From Chitinophagaceae bacterium (GTDB lineage: Bacteria; Bacteroidota; Bacteroidia; Chitinophagales; Chitinophagaceae): 64,000 nucleotides of DNA. Shown piece by piece: positions 1 to 8,941 of this stretch. A program made the translations under genes and the position numbers. The number at the start of each line of letters is the position of its first letter. Within the stretch, counting starts at the first letter, position 1. Under the pieces are notes generated by a model. The model was not told the DNA's origin and did not search any database. It was given only the letters and a program-made list of their open reading frames with translations. The stretch is from positions 310,001 to 374,000 of the forward strand of contig JADJTY010000003.1 of assembly GCA_016710935.1 (NCBI GenBank). Reading direction: 5' to 3'.

Positions 1-2
1 CA

Positions 3-110
3 ACGGTTGCGGAATTCCATTCGGTACGTACAATAACAACACAGGCACCCGGCGGAAGCTGGATGCCTGTTGTATTAGTTAAGTTTGATGAGTCTGTTGA
101 CATATCGTGA
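3..110 (+). CDS. 3' end of an unidentified CDS (partial)
   Basis: An open frame enters from the left edge and ends at TGA 108-110; its last residues read MPVVLVKFDESVDIS. No family is recognised from 35 residues. The stop codon falls inside a short CGTGAAT-type repeat, so the C-terminus may have been set by repeat insertion. Whether this frame is really coding cannot be decided without the upstream sequence; a second frame in the same strand closes at an earlier TAA. Confidence 0.3.
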   Translation, partial: TVAEFHSVRTITTQAPGGSWMPVVLVKFDESVDIS

Positions 111-137
111 ATCGTGAATGGTGAATCGTGAGTAAGT
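104..137. repeat. short tandem CGTGAAT-type repeat
   Basis: Three to four imperfect copies of a 7-8 base unit (TCGTGAA, TGGTGAA) lie in the intergenic space, followed by AT-rich text. It resembles the other low-complexity dispersed repeats in this window (39.86 kb, 40.11 kb) in style: short direct units repeated with single substitutions. Confidence 0.5.
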
Positions 138-190
138 ATCCAAATATTCAATGACCTCTGTCAATTGCTTATTGCCTATCGCCCATTGTT

Positions 191-913
191 CTACTTGGTT
201 ACGCCTAAACTTCCCAGGTATTTATCAACCTCACCAGAGCTAACCCTTTGGCTGGCCGGGTATTTATCTTTCAGCTCCTGAAATAATTCAACAGCTTCTT
301 TTGATTTACCCAATGCTTCTGCATAACGTGCTGCCATATAAATAGCCTCAGTTGTCATAGCTTCGTCAAGCCCGCTTATAGAACCGGCTTTTTTATAATA
401 ATCCAAAGCATCATCTGTTTTCTTTTGTTCGGCATAAGCGTGGCCTAACAAAATATAGGCTTTGCTCTGTACCTGGCTGGCGCCATTGGCATCAAATTCC
501 TTTAAATGCTTAATGGCCTTGTCAAACTGCTTTAACTGCAGGTAGCAGGCGCCAATCATATACTGGGCCCTGTTGCCCGATTTGGTACCTCCATGGCTGC
601 TTACAATTTTCAATAAGCCGGTTACACCAGCTGCTTTGTCGCCGTTTAATACCAAATTCACGGTATCCTTATTATAAGTAGATGAACCGGCAATAGCACC
701 AAATAATTTTTCTGCAGAAAAAATGAGGTCATTGGCTTCTTTTTCTTTGGGTTCGGCTATTAATTTTTTGTAGCCTATAAATCCGCCCAGCAATACAATT
801 ACCAGGGAACCTGCTATGATTATTTTTTTACTGTATGCCGCCCAAAAGCCTTTTGCTTTTGCAACCACATCAGCTGCTTCGTTTTGTTCTGCTTTAACTT
901 GCTTATCTGCCAT
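191..913 (-). CDS. membrane-anchored tetratricopeptide repeat protein
   Basis: The 240-residue product has a charged cytoplasmic N-terminus, one hydrophobic segment at about residues 30-48 (IIIAGSLVIVLLGGFIGY) and a periplasmic helical part built from TPR-like units (for example YMIGACYLQLKQFDKAIKHL and AYILLGHAYAEQKKTDDALDY). This layout matches the YfgM-like TPR proteins common in Bacteroidota, which are thought to scaffold envelope proteins. The ATG at 913 is followed by a typical Met-Ala start. It lies 49 bases downstream of the pdhA stop codon on the same strand, so co-transcription is possible. The specific partner cannot be named. Confidence 0.8.
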   Translation of the reverse strand: MADKQVKAEQNEAADVVAKAKGFWAAYSKKIIIAGSLVIVLLGGFIGYKKLIAEPKEKEANDLIFSAEKLFGAIAGSSTYNKDTVNLVLNGDKAAGVTGLLKIVSSHGGTKSGNRAQYMIGACYLQLKQFDKAIKHLKEFDANGASQVQSKAYILLGHAYAEQKKTDDALDYYKKAGSISGLDEAMTTEAIYMAARYAEALGKSKEAVELFQELKDKYPASQRVSSGEVDKYLGSLGVTK

Positions 914-962
914 TTCAATTAATTAAGAATTAAAAATTATAAATTAGGAATTAAAAAACGAT

Positions 963-2006
963 TTAATCTACGATGAAAGGATAATCTTCCTGAACATACA
1001 CATCCTTCAGCAATTCATTATCATCCGGCCAGGGACTTTCTTCGGCAAAAGTTACCGATTCATCCACTTCTGCTTTAACACGGTCAATGATCACTTCAAA
1101 TTCTGCATCTGTAACTTTATACTGATCCTTCAATACATTCATTACATACTCAATAGGGTCTCTTTCCTTGTATTGCTCCAGTTCGTCTTTGGTACGGTAT
1201 TTTTGCGGATCGCTCATACTGTGCCCTTTATAACGGTATGTTTTAATTTCAAGTAAAGTAGGTCCGCCTCTCTCTCTTGCACGGTTTACTGCCCTTAATA
1301 CACCATTGTGTACATCTTCGGGGCTCATGCCATCAATACTATCGCTGGGCATTTCGTAAGCATCTGCCATTTTATAGATGTCCAGTGTTTTACTGGTACG
1401 GGCTACAGAAGTACCCATGGCATAATGATTGTTTTCGCAGATAAACACAACGGGCAGATCCCAAAGCATGGCCATATTAAAGGTTTCATGCAACATACCC
1501 TGGCGGGCAGCACCATCGCCAAAAAAACAAAGCACCACATTTTTGGTACCACGGTATTTTTCGGCAAAAGCCAAACCGGCACCGGTACCAATTTGTGCAC
1601 CTACAATACCATGACCGCCAAAGAAATTTTCTTTTACGCCAAAAAAGTGCATACTACCACCCTTTCCTTTACTGCATCCGGTAGCTTTGCCGTACAATTC
1701 GGCCATACAGGCTTTGGGTGTAATGCCCTTGGCAATAGCCAAAGCATGATCACGGTAAGCGGTAATAAATTTATCATCAGGTGTGGTTGCAGTCATGCAT
1801 CCGGCGGCAACGGCCTCCTGTCCAATGTACAGGTGACAAAAACCACGAATCTTCTGCATACCATATAACTGGCCTGTTTTTTCCTCGAAGCGGCGTAAAA
1901 GCAGCATCAGTTCGTACCAGTACAAATAGGTTTCTTTAGAAAATTTAGTAGCCAATGGGTTAATTTTAGGCGGCAAAGATAAGGGAGAAATGGGAAATTC
2001 AGGCAT
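963..2006 (-). CDS. pdhA: pyruvate dehydrogenase E1 component subunit alpha
   Basis: This 347-residue protein is the thiamine-diphosphate-dependent alpha subunit of the E1 decarboxylase, converting pyruvate to the acetyl-dihydrolipoyl intermediate with the beta subunit (not in this window). Visible signatures are the RRFEEKTGQLYG start region, the GGSMH stretch, the ThDP/Mg motif GDGAARQGMLHETFNMA ending in ENN, and the phosphorylation-loop-like segment YRYKGHSMSDPQKYRT. Length and order match the family. ATG 2006 is the natural start. The E1 beta and E2 genes are not adjacent, which is common in Bacteroidota. Confidence 0.95.
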   Translation of the reverse strand: MPEFPISPLSLPPKINPLATKFSKETYLYWYELMLLLRRFEEKTGQLYGMQKIRGFCHLYIGQEAVAAGCMTATTPDDKFITAYRDHALAIAKGITPKACMAELYGKATGCSKGKGGSMHFFGVKENFFGGHGIVGAQIGTGAGLAFAEKYRGTKNVVLCFFGDGAARQGMLHETFNMAMLWDLPVVFICENNHYAMGTSVARTSKTLDIYKMADAYEMPSDSIDGMSPEDVHNGVLRAVNRARERGGPTLLEIKTYRYKGHSMSDPQKYRTKDELEQYKERDPIEYVMNVLKDQYKVTDAEFEVIIDRVKAEVDESVTFAEESPWPDDNELLKDVYVQEDYPFIVD

Positions 2007-2041
2007 TGGGAATTGCGTGTGGGGAATTAAGGATTAAAACC

Positions 2042-4492
2042 CTACCGTATCAATAAAACTGACCCATTTTCAATAGTTTCTACCCCAAAAATATTGGTGT
2101 ATTTTATGTAGTAAACATACGAACCCGAAGGCTGCGGTTTTCCTTTAAGTGTGCCATCCCAGCCTTTACCATATTCACGGGTTTCAAAAACGGTTTGGCC
2201 ATAGCGGTTAAAAACAATAAAGCTGAATGCCTTTACTGCTTGAAATATCTCCGGTTTAAAAATATCGTTTTTAGTATCGCCATTGGGCGTAAAGGCATTG
2301 GGTATGCCCATGTAAATACAGTTTTTACGCTGGATAGTTATTGAATCGGTACCGGTGCATGAATTAAAATCCTTTACTGTAAGGTAATAGGTTCCAAATT
2401 TGCTGACATCAATAAAATCACCGGTAGAACCTGTACTCCATTGATAAGTAAAATAATTGGGAACAGTTATTTTTAAAACATTGCCATAACAAAGATCCTG
2501 GTTGGGAGGCAAAAAGTTTTTAGGTATTGTATCAATGGAGATAATATTGAGCGTATCAGTTGCTGAGCAATTGTTGGCATCGGTAACAGTAACCCAATAA
2601 TTACCCGGATTGTTTACGGTAAAAGTTGGTTGAGTTGAATTATCCTGCCAGATATAGCTGTTGAATAAGCCAGGTGTGATGGAACCCTGACTGTTTGTAC
2701 ATATGTTGCCATCAGGTCCCAAATCGGGTTTAGGTTTTGGATTGACTTTTAAATCTGTGGTTATTACAGAATCGCAACCAAGTGAAGTTAATAAAGTATC
2801 CTTATAAATACCAGCAGTTGTTTGGTTGGAACCTCCGGCATAATAGGTTTGGCCTTCGCAAATAGTTGCATTAACTGAAGTGAATTTTCTGTTGATGATT
2901 AAATTGAGTGTGATGGTACTGTCACAACCCGCAGCATTTGGAATTATTTGCGTGTAAGTACCACTTGAATCATAAACATTTTCATTTAACAAAAAGCTAA
3001 TGCAGGTGCTGACGTTTAATGTATGAAATGTATTTGTGAGGCATACCTGGCTTAGTTTATGTACAAAAATATTTCCACGATTTGATATAGCAGTCATATT
3101 AAATAAACCCGGCCCGGGATCAAAATCTGATGTTCTTTCAAACTCACCCGTGGTAATTACATTTTTTTGTGCGTCAATAGCCATCGATGTTGTACCGGAA
3201 TAATAACCTTCTATAGTTTTTGCCCAAATAAAATTACCATCCTTATTTAGTTTTAATATGAATGTGTTGTAAGAACCCGTTGCAGTAAAAATATAAGAAC
3301 CTGGCCCGGGATCAAAATCTGCCGGGCCACTAAAAGTCCCTGTAACATAAATATTTTGTGCAACATCTATTCCTATTTTATTGCTACTTTGATCCCCTAT
3401 TCCCCCGATCTGCTTTGCCCAAACAAAATTGCCCCCGGCATCTAATTTCATTATAAAAATATCAGTACCACCAAAAGGGGTCATATTGAATACACCAGAA
3501 CCCGGGTCAAAATCTACGGTACTTCCATTAAAATATCCTCCTATATACACTGCGTTATTACTCCCTGTAACAACACTTATCGCACCTTCAATAGTACTTG
3601 TTCCAATTGATTTTGCCCAAATAAAATTTCCATTTGCATCAAGCTTCAAAACAAAAACATCTGCATCACCTGCAGAGGTAAGATTATGAGTAGCTGGCCC
3701 AGGATCAAAGTCTGTTGTTGAATAAAACGTTCCTACAATAACGATGTTGCCAGTATTATCAAGGTGTAAGGCAAAAGGAAATTCATTACTTAGTAATTGA
3801 CCTGGCGCTGCAATTTGCTTTACCCAGATAAAATTCCCTGAAATATCAAACTTCAAAATAAAGATGTCTATACCTGAAGGACAGTACAAATTATGTACTC
3901 CAGGGCCAGGGTCAAAGTCAATTAAAGATCCAAATGTTCCGCATAGATAAACATTGCCGGTGTTATCAACTTTTAACGATATTCCTACATTTGCCTGAGC
4001 ACCTGCACCACTCAAATTTTTTTCCCAAACAAAATTCCCGGAACTATTGAGCTTTAAAATGAAAGCATTTTCCGGACCGAGATGTACATAATGGACTCCC
4101 GGGCCTGGATCAAAATCAATTTCTCCTACAAAACTGCCAGTGATATATACGTTTTCAAATGCATCAACATAAATTTCTCTACTCCATATAGTACCGAAAG
4201 TAGCCCCTTGTACTACAATGGCCCAGATCAGGTTTCCCGATGGATCGAATTTTGTAACATATGTACCTGTACCATTTACGGTAAGATTATATACACCTGG
4301 CCCTGGATCAAAATCAACCGTACCGGTGAGATATCCTGTTGAATAAACATTCCCTGCTGCATCTACTGTACCATATGTAGAATAATTATAAATTGTTCCT
4401 CCCAATTGTTTTGCCCAGTCAAAATTTACATTTTGTGCAGGTAGATTTATTCCAAAAAAAACAATAAAAAGTACAGTAAATATTTTTTTCAC
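2042..4492 (-). CDS. secreted seven-repeat propeller protein with gliding-type (CHU_C) C-terminus
   Basis: The 816-residue product has a signal peptide (about residues 1-19, ending LPAQ) and then seven copies of a roughly 60-residue repeat, each with DFDPGPG or a close variant followed by a segment like FILKLNSSGNFVWEK. Seven copies suggest a closed seven-bladed beta-propeller (SBBP-like). Residues about 500-700 hold two or three Ig-like modules with paired cysteines. The last 85 residues form the gliding-motility-associated C-terminal domain (starting IPNAFTPNGDTKNDIF and ending VLLIR), a type IX secretion signal of the CHU_C/type B kind. The start is GTG at 4492. A paralogue lies directly upstream. 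Function unknown; a cell-surface or secreted role is inferred. Confidence 0.85.
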   Translation of the reverse strand: MKKIFTVLFIVFFGINLPAQNVNFDWAKQLGGTIYNYSTYGTVDAAGNVYSTGYLTGTVDFDPGPGVYNLTVNGTGTYVTKFDPSGNLIWAIVVQGATFGTIWSREIYVDAFENVYITGSFVGEIDFDPGPGVHYVHLGPENAFILKLNSSGNFVWEKNLSGAGAQANVGISLKVDNTGNVYLCGTFGSLIDFDPGPGVHNLYCPSGIDIFILKFDISGNFIWVKQIAAPGQLLSNEFPFALHLDNTGNIVIVGTFYSTTDFDPGPATHNLTSAGDADVFVLKLDANGNFIWAKSIGTSTIEGAISVVTGSNNAVYIGGYFNGSTVDFDPGSGVFNMTPFGGTDIFIMKLDAGGNFVWAKQIGGIGDQSSNKIGIDVAQNIYVTGTFSGPADFDPGPGSYIFTATGSYNTFILKLNKDGNFIWAKTIEGYYSGTTSMAIDAQKNVITTGEFERTSDFDPGPGLFNMTAISNRGNIFVHKLSQVCLTNTFHTLNVSTCISFLLNENVYDSSGTYTQIIPNAAGCDSTITLNLIINRKFTSVNATICEGQTYYAGGSNQTTAGIYKDTLLTSLGCDSVITTDLKVNPKPKPDLGPDGNICTNSQGSITPGLFNSYIWQDNSTQPTFTVNNPGNYWVTVTDANNCSATDTLNIISIDTIPKNFLPPNQDLCYGNVLKITVPNYFTYQWSTGSTGDFIDVSKFGTYYLTVKDFNSCTGTDSITIQRKNCIYMGIPNAFTPNGDTKNDIFKPEIFQAVKAFSFIVFNRYGQTVFETREYGKGWDGTLKGKPQPSGSYVYYIKYTNIFGVETIENGSVLLIR

Positions 4493-4584
4493 TTAAGGAT
4501 CAATTATAGATTAATATTTTCCAGCGGCTATTAAGCAATAAAAATAGTAAAACAAGCTGTAATGTAATTATGAAATGTAGAGGG

Positions 4585-7023
4585 TTACCTTATCAGCAAT
4601 ACATTCCCCTTATACTCAAACAGTTTCCCTTCCACATTCCTGAAACTGATCTGGTAAATATAATTATCAGATGATTGCTGCTGGCCTTTAAATCTTCCAT
4701 CCCAACCATTAGTATAGTCCTTGGTTTGATAAATAAGCTGACCAACCCGGTTGTAAAGACGTAATTGATAATCCTTTATTTCGGTATTAATTGTTGGTTT
4801 GAAAACATCATTCCTGCTATCGTTGTTTGGGCTGAAAGCATTGGGTATGCCAATGGGAATGCAGGCAATTTCCCGGATGGTCAACGTATCGGTGCCAACA
4901 CAATTATCAAAATTGGTTACTGTTAAAACATAATTGCCGGCTTTTCTTATTTTAATATTACGGGCAGATAATCCACTATTCCACGAATAGGTTTTATATC
5001 CCGGCACATCTATTTTTAAAACATTACCACTACAAAGTTCCTGGTTGGCAGGTAAAAAATTTGCCGGCTGTTTTACAATATTCCTGATAACTACACGGGC
5101 TGTTGCTTTGCAATTGAATGTATTGGTAACCGTTACAAGGTAAGTACCCGGTTTTGTAACGGTGTATTGCGGTGTGGCAGACAGATCCTGCCAGAGATAG
5201 GTTTCAAAATTCCCGGGATCAAGCAGGATGCTTTGACCTTCGCAAATATTCCTGTCGGCACCCAGTGATGGCTTTGGTTTTTCGCGAAAAGTTAAGCGGG
5301 TAACTATTACAGAATCGCAGCCTGTAGCAGTTTTTAGCGTATCATAATAAATTCCCGATGCGGTTTGTTGCATTCCACCGGCTACATAAAATTCGCCCTC
5401 GCAAATACTTGCTGTTACATTGTTTATGATACGGAAAATGGTAAGGTTTAAAGTAATGATGATACTGTCGCAGCCCATAGCATTTAAAACCAGGTGTGTG
5501 TACGTGCCGGTTGAATCGTAGACTTTATTATCTAACTGATAAGCTGTGCAGGCGGTTATATTTAAAGTTTGAGTAACTGCTGCATTGGGACATTGCCGCA
5601 GTTTTTGTATAAACATTTCGCTTTGCCCGGCCGATGTGCGCTTCATTTCAGCCGGCCCGGGATCAAAATCTTTTGTGCCTTCAAATGTACCGCCCACATA
5701 AATATTATTTGCTTTATCAACCTGTAACGAATACCCGCTTCCATAAAAAGGACCGGTTGCCTGTGCAACCCAGCGAAATTCCCCTGCGGCATTCATTTTT
5801 AATACAAAAACATCCGGATCACCCAAAGCGGTTAGTTTTTTTTCTGCCGGTCCGGCATCAAAATCGGCCGTGCCATTGTAATGGCCGGTTGTATAAATAT
5901 TACCTGCCTCATCGGTATCAACGTCAAACACTTTTTGAAAGGATGATCCTCCAACCTGCTTTACCCAAACCAGGTTTAAGTTCAAATCATATTTACCAAT
6001 AAATATGTCATCATCATCAACAGGTGAACTGAGCATAAATGACCCGCTACCGGGATCAAAATCAGCTTCGCCATCAAAATGTCCGGCTACATAAACAAAT
6101 CCAGTTTTATCAAACTTCAGGCTACTGCAACGTACCCTGCTATTACCTCCCAGCCTGGCTGCACTCATGAAGCCGCCACCGTTATTTAGTTTTAAAATAT
6201 AGCCATCCCCCGATGCAGGTGAGGTTAAATTAAAAACGCCGGAGCCGGGATCAAAATCAACCGTTGCAAAGTAAAAGCCGGTGCTGTACACATTCTGCTG
6301 TTCGTCCAGGTCAATATCAAAAGCCACATCCGCAGATGCACCGCCAATTTGCCTGGCCCATTGAAAAACACCGTCGCTGTTTAATTTGCAGATAAAAATA
6401 TCGGTTGCTCCCGCTGAAACCAGGTTAAAGACACCGGTGCCTGGATCAAAATCGGCCGTGTTTTCAAAATAGCCGTTTATGTATATATTATCTGCAGCAT
6501 CTAATTTGATGGTGTTACAAAATTCATTGGTTGGGCCGCCAAATCTTTTGGCCCAGATGAAATTTCCAGAATTATCATATTTGCTCACAAAAATATCTTC
6601 ATTGCCTGCCGAAATTAAATTGGCAACACCCGGGCCGGGATCAAAGTCGGTAGTACCAAAAAAAATGCCGGTTACATAAATATTACCACTGGCATCCAGT
6701 GTTAAAGCATTGCCTGCCTGGTACCTGAAATCGCCAATAGTTTTGGCCCAGATCAACCTACCTGCAGGATCGTATTTGGCCAGGAAAGCATCTTCAGCAT
6801 TAACAACCGACAGGTTATAAGCTCCAGGGCCTGCATCAAAATCAACCGTAGTAGAAAAGTACCCGGTTGCATATACATTGCCTGCATTATCCAGTGCAAT
6901 TGCCTTGCAGGCATCGTAAGAGTTGCCCGCCATGCTGATGGCCCAATCCGGTTTAGCAGATTGTGGTAAAACAGATAAGCTGCAGAACAGCAATAATCCG
7001 GCTATGACAAAAACTCTTTTCAT
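4585..7023 (-). CDS. secreted seven-repeat propeller protein, paralogue of the downstream gene
   Basis: This 812-residue protein has the same plan as the gene at 2042-4492: a signal peptide (VIAGLLLFCSLSVL), seven DFD(P/A)G(P/S/T)(G/A) repeats each followed by a FxxKxxxxGxFxW strand, cysteine-containing Ig-like modules, and a CHU_C C-terminus (IPNAFSPNNDSRNDVF through VLLIR). ATG 7023 is preferred over an in-frame TTG three bases earlier. The two genes are in tandem with 92 bases between them and probably arose by duplication. They are diverged along their whole length, so the duplication looks old. No catalytic residues are evident. Confidence 0.85.
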   Translation of the reverse strand: MKRVFVIAGLLLFCSLSVLPQSAKPDWAISMAGNSYDACKAIALDNAGNVYATGYFSTTVDFDAGPGAYNLSVVNAEDAFLAKYDPAGRLIWAKTIGDFRYQAGNALTLDASGNIYVTGIFFGTTDFDPGPGVANLISAGNEDIFVSKYDNSGNFIWAKRFGGPTNEFCNTIKLDAADNIYINGYFENTADFDPGTGVFNLVSAGATDIFICKLNSDGVFQWARQIGGASADVAFDIDLDEQQNVYSTGFYFATVDFDPGSGVFNLTSPASGDGYILKLNNGGGFMSAARLGGNSRVRCSSLKFDKTGFVYVAGHFDGEADFDPGSGSFMLSSPVDDDDIFIGKYDLNLNLVWVKQVGGSSFQKVFDVDTDEAGNIYTTGHYNGTADFDAGPAEKKLTALGDPDVFVLKMNAAGEFRWVAQATGPFYGSGYSLQVDKANNIYVGGTFEGTKDFDPGPAEMKRTSAGQSEMFIQKLRQCPNAAVTQTLNITACTAYQLDNKVYDSTGTYTHLVLNAMGCDSIIITLNLTIFRIINNVTASICEGEFYVAGGMQQTASGIYYDTLKTATGCDSVIVTRLTFREKPKPSLGADRNICEGQSILLDPGNFETYLWQDLSATPQYTVTKPGTYLVTVTNTFNCKATARVVIRNIVKQPANFLPANQELCSGNVLKIDVPGYKTYSWNSGLSARNIKIRKAGNYVLTVTNFDNCVGTDTLTIREIACIPIGIPNAFSPNNDSRNDVFKPTINTEIKDYQLRLYNRVGQLIYQTKDYTNGWDGRFKGQQQSSDNYIYQISFRNVEGKLFEYKGNVLLIR

Positions 7024-7123
7024 CAATATATCTTAACGAAAAAAAGGGTTAAATGGTTTGGTATTGCAACAGATCATTTGTGCAAACTAAATATACTTAA
7101 TTCCCGGCACTGTAAAAGGCATA

Positions 7124-7131
7124 TACCTTTG
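7124..7131 (+). promoter_or_regulatory. Bacteroidota-type -7 box ahead of recF
   Basis: TACCTTTG matches the TAnnTTTG consensus exactly and sits 13 bases before ATG 7145. No convincing TTTG -33 box is seen 19-21 bases upstream. Its position implies a transcript beginning only a few bases before ATG 7145, arguing against the in-frame TTG codons at 7078 and 7129 as starts. Confidence 0.5.
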
Positions 7132-7144
7132 TATCTTGCAATCC

Positions 7145-8280
7145 ATGTTTTTCTCAGTAAAATATCCCTTACGCAGTTTAAAAATTATCAATTCTCCACT
7201 TTTGATTTTACACAAAGGGTTACCGGCATTTGCGGCCTGAATGGCAAAGGCAAGACTAACCTGCTGGATGCTGCATACTACTGCTGTTTTACCAAAAGCT
7301 ATTTTACAAAGGTGGATGGGTTGAATATGCAGTTTAATACTGATGGGTTCAGGATTCAGGCTTCCTCATTCTCTTCCGAAGAAGGAGGAAATCCGGAAGA
7401 CCTGAGCGAAGATCTAATCAAAATGAATACTAAAAAGACAGATGAAATTGTTTGCATTTTCAGGAACGGAGGTAAAAAAGAAATTTTGCTGAATGGGGTG
7501 CCATACACCAAACTGTCGGCGCATATCGGTAAATTTCCGGCAGTGATGATCGCTCCTGATGATATTAGTCTGATAACCGATGGCAGTGAAGAAAGGCGCC
7601 GGTTTATGGATACCGTTTTAAGCCAGATGGATGCCGGATACCTGCAGCAACTGGTGATCTACAATAAAGTATTGCAGCAGCGAAACAGTTTACTGAAAAG
7701 TTTTGCCGAGCAGGGAAAAACCGATTGGCAGTTGCTGGAAGTATTGGATGAACAGTTGATAGCACCCGGCGATCTTATTTTTGCAAAACGAAAAGCATTT
7801 ACCCGGGCGTTAATTCCGTTGGTACAAGAATTTTACAGCCGCATTGCAGATAATGAAGAAGTGATTACACTACAGTACGACAGCAGGTTGCACGACAGCA
7901 GTTTTTACGATCTGCTGAATAACTACCGGCAAAAAGATTTTGCTGCACAACGGAGCAATGCCGGTATTCATAAAGATGATATTATTTTTCAACTGAACGG
8001 GCAGGTCTTTAAAACAACCGCATCACAAGGACAGCGCAAAAGTTTATTGTTTGCATTAAAACTGGCCGAGTTTGAATTGCTCAAAGCAAATAAAGGTTTT
8101 GCCCCGTTGCTGTTGCTGGATGATGTTTTTGAAAAACTGGACGACAACCGTATGCAACAGTTGCTGCACTGGGTTTGCAACGAAAACAGCGGGCAGGTTC
8201 TTATTACCGACACCCATAAAGAAAGATTGCAGGAAGCTTTTGAGAAATTAAATACGGCTTACCAGATCATTGAGCTGTGA
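7145..8280 (+). CDS. recF: DNA replication and repair protein RecF (start region frameshifted)
   Basis: RecF is an ABC-type ATPase that binds gapped DNA and helps RecO/RecR load RecA. The Walker A motif (GLNGKGKTNLL), the signature region (SQGQRKSLLFALKLAE) and Walker B (LLLLDDVFEKLDDNR) are all present at the expected spacing. The open frame itself runs back to TTG 7078, but those extra residues are unlike RecF. The expected start ATG 7145 is out of frame by one base: adding a single T to the T5 run at 7148-7152 gives a normal RecF start, MFFLSKISLTQFKNY. I therefore place the start at 7145 and treat the missing T as a probable sequencing error. The next gene is DUF721, a frequent recF neighbour. 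Confidence 0.9.
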
Positions 8281-8281
8281 T

Positions 8282-8530
8282 TTTTTGCCTACGGCAAAAA
8301 AAGGGTTTGCCACAGATTGCACAGATTAACACGGATTTTTTATTTGCTTCGCAAATTAATATAGCCACAGAGACAAGGAAAAACAGAAGTAACACAAAAA
8401 AAATATATGTACTTTTTCTTTTCTGTGCTTCTGTGTCTCTGTGGCAAATCACAATCTGCCGCAGGCAGAATCATAAACCCAATCCGTATTTATCTGTGCA
8501 ATCCGTGGCAAAAACATTTGCGCAGCAAAT
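8282..8530. repeat. nested inverted dispersed repeat (CCACAGATT family)
   Basis: An outer pair (GCCACAGATTGCACAGATT near 8309 and its imperfect complement at 8480-8513) encloses a second pair (CCACAGAGACA near 8364 and TGTCTCTGTGG near 8432). Small hairpins of the form TTTGC-cttc-GCAAA decorate the element. No transposase is encoded. The 20 bases at 8309-8328 recur exactly at 40771-40790. It probably also acts as a recF transcription end. An open frame running through it into the DUF721 gene is not real coding sequence. Confidence 0.75.
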
Positions 8531-8534
8531 AGCC

Positions 8535-8542
8535 TATTTTTG
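8535..8542 (+). promoter_or_regulatory. -7 box ahead of the DUF721 gene
   Basis: TATTTTTG fits TAnnTTTG exactly and ends four bases before ATG 8547, so the transcript would be essentially leaderless. No clear -33 element was found. Confidence 0.4.
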
Positions 8543-8546
8543 TGGT

Positions 8547-8828
8547 ATGGGAGAAATTTCTTTACAGGATGCCATCAACCAGTTTTTACAAAAAAGCCGC
8601 CTTAAAAGTGGCATACAGGCATTACGTATTGAAGATGTATGGGAAGAAGTAATGGGCAAAACAGTTGCCAAATACACCGATAAGATACAGATCATCAATG
8701 CTACATTATTTATTACCACCACCGTTGCTCCTTTAAAAAATGAATTGCTGTATCAAAAAGAAAAAATAATAGAAAGGGTTAATGAGGCATTGGGCGAAAA
8801 GACGATAAAGGAAGTGGTGATAAAATAG
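8547..8828 (+). CDS. DUF721 domain-containing protein
   Basis: A 93-residue protein beginning MGEISLQDAINQFL. The central VWEEVMGKTVAKYT and the following beta stretch (INATLFITTTVAPLKNELLY) are characteristic of DUF721, a small family next to recF/gyrB in many bacteria with a proposed nucleic-acid-associated role. The open frame extends upstream to 8277, but that part is repeat DNA, so ATG 8547 is chosen. Confidence 0.85.
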   Translation: MGEISLQDAINQFLQKSRLKSGIQALRIEDVWEEVMGKTVAKYTDKIQIINATLFITTTVAPLKNELLYQKEKIIERVNEALGEKTIKEVVIK

Positions 8829-8835
8829 CTTCAAG

Positions 8836-8937
8836 GGTAAAAGCTACAAGGGATAAGTCTGCGGGTTTAAAGTGTATTTTATATATAAGGCTGCTTTTTA
8901 TTAAAAGGATGCCCCTTGTGGCTTGCTGCTACTCCCC
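8836..8937. repeat. imperfect inverted repeat between convergent genes
   Basis: AGCTACAAGGG at the left and CCCTTGTGGCT at the right are imperfect complements, separated by about 50 AT-rich bases. It lies between the converging DUF721 and TraB genes and could serve as a bidirectional terminator or be another dispersed repeat. Confidence 0.35.
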
Positions 8938-8941
8938 TTTT

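Noticed and set aside
1308..1868. 186-codon open frame on the plus strand
   Set aside because: Lies wholly antisense to pdhA, whose motifs are unmistakable; composition reflects the complement of pdhA codons.
8277..8546. Upstream extension of the DUF721 open frame
   Set aside because: Encoded by a dispersed inverted repeat; family similarity starts at ATG 8547 right after a -7 box.
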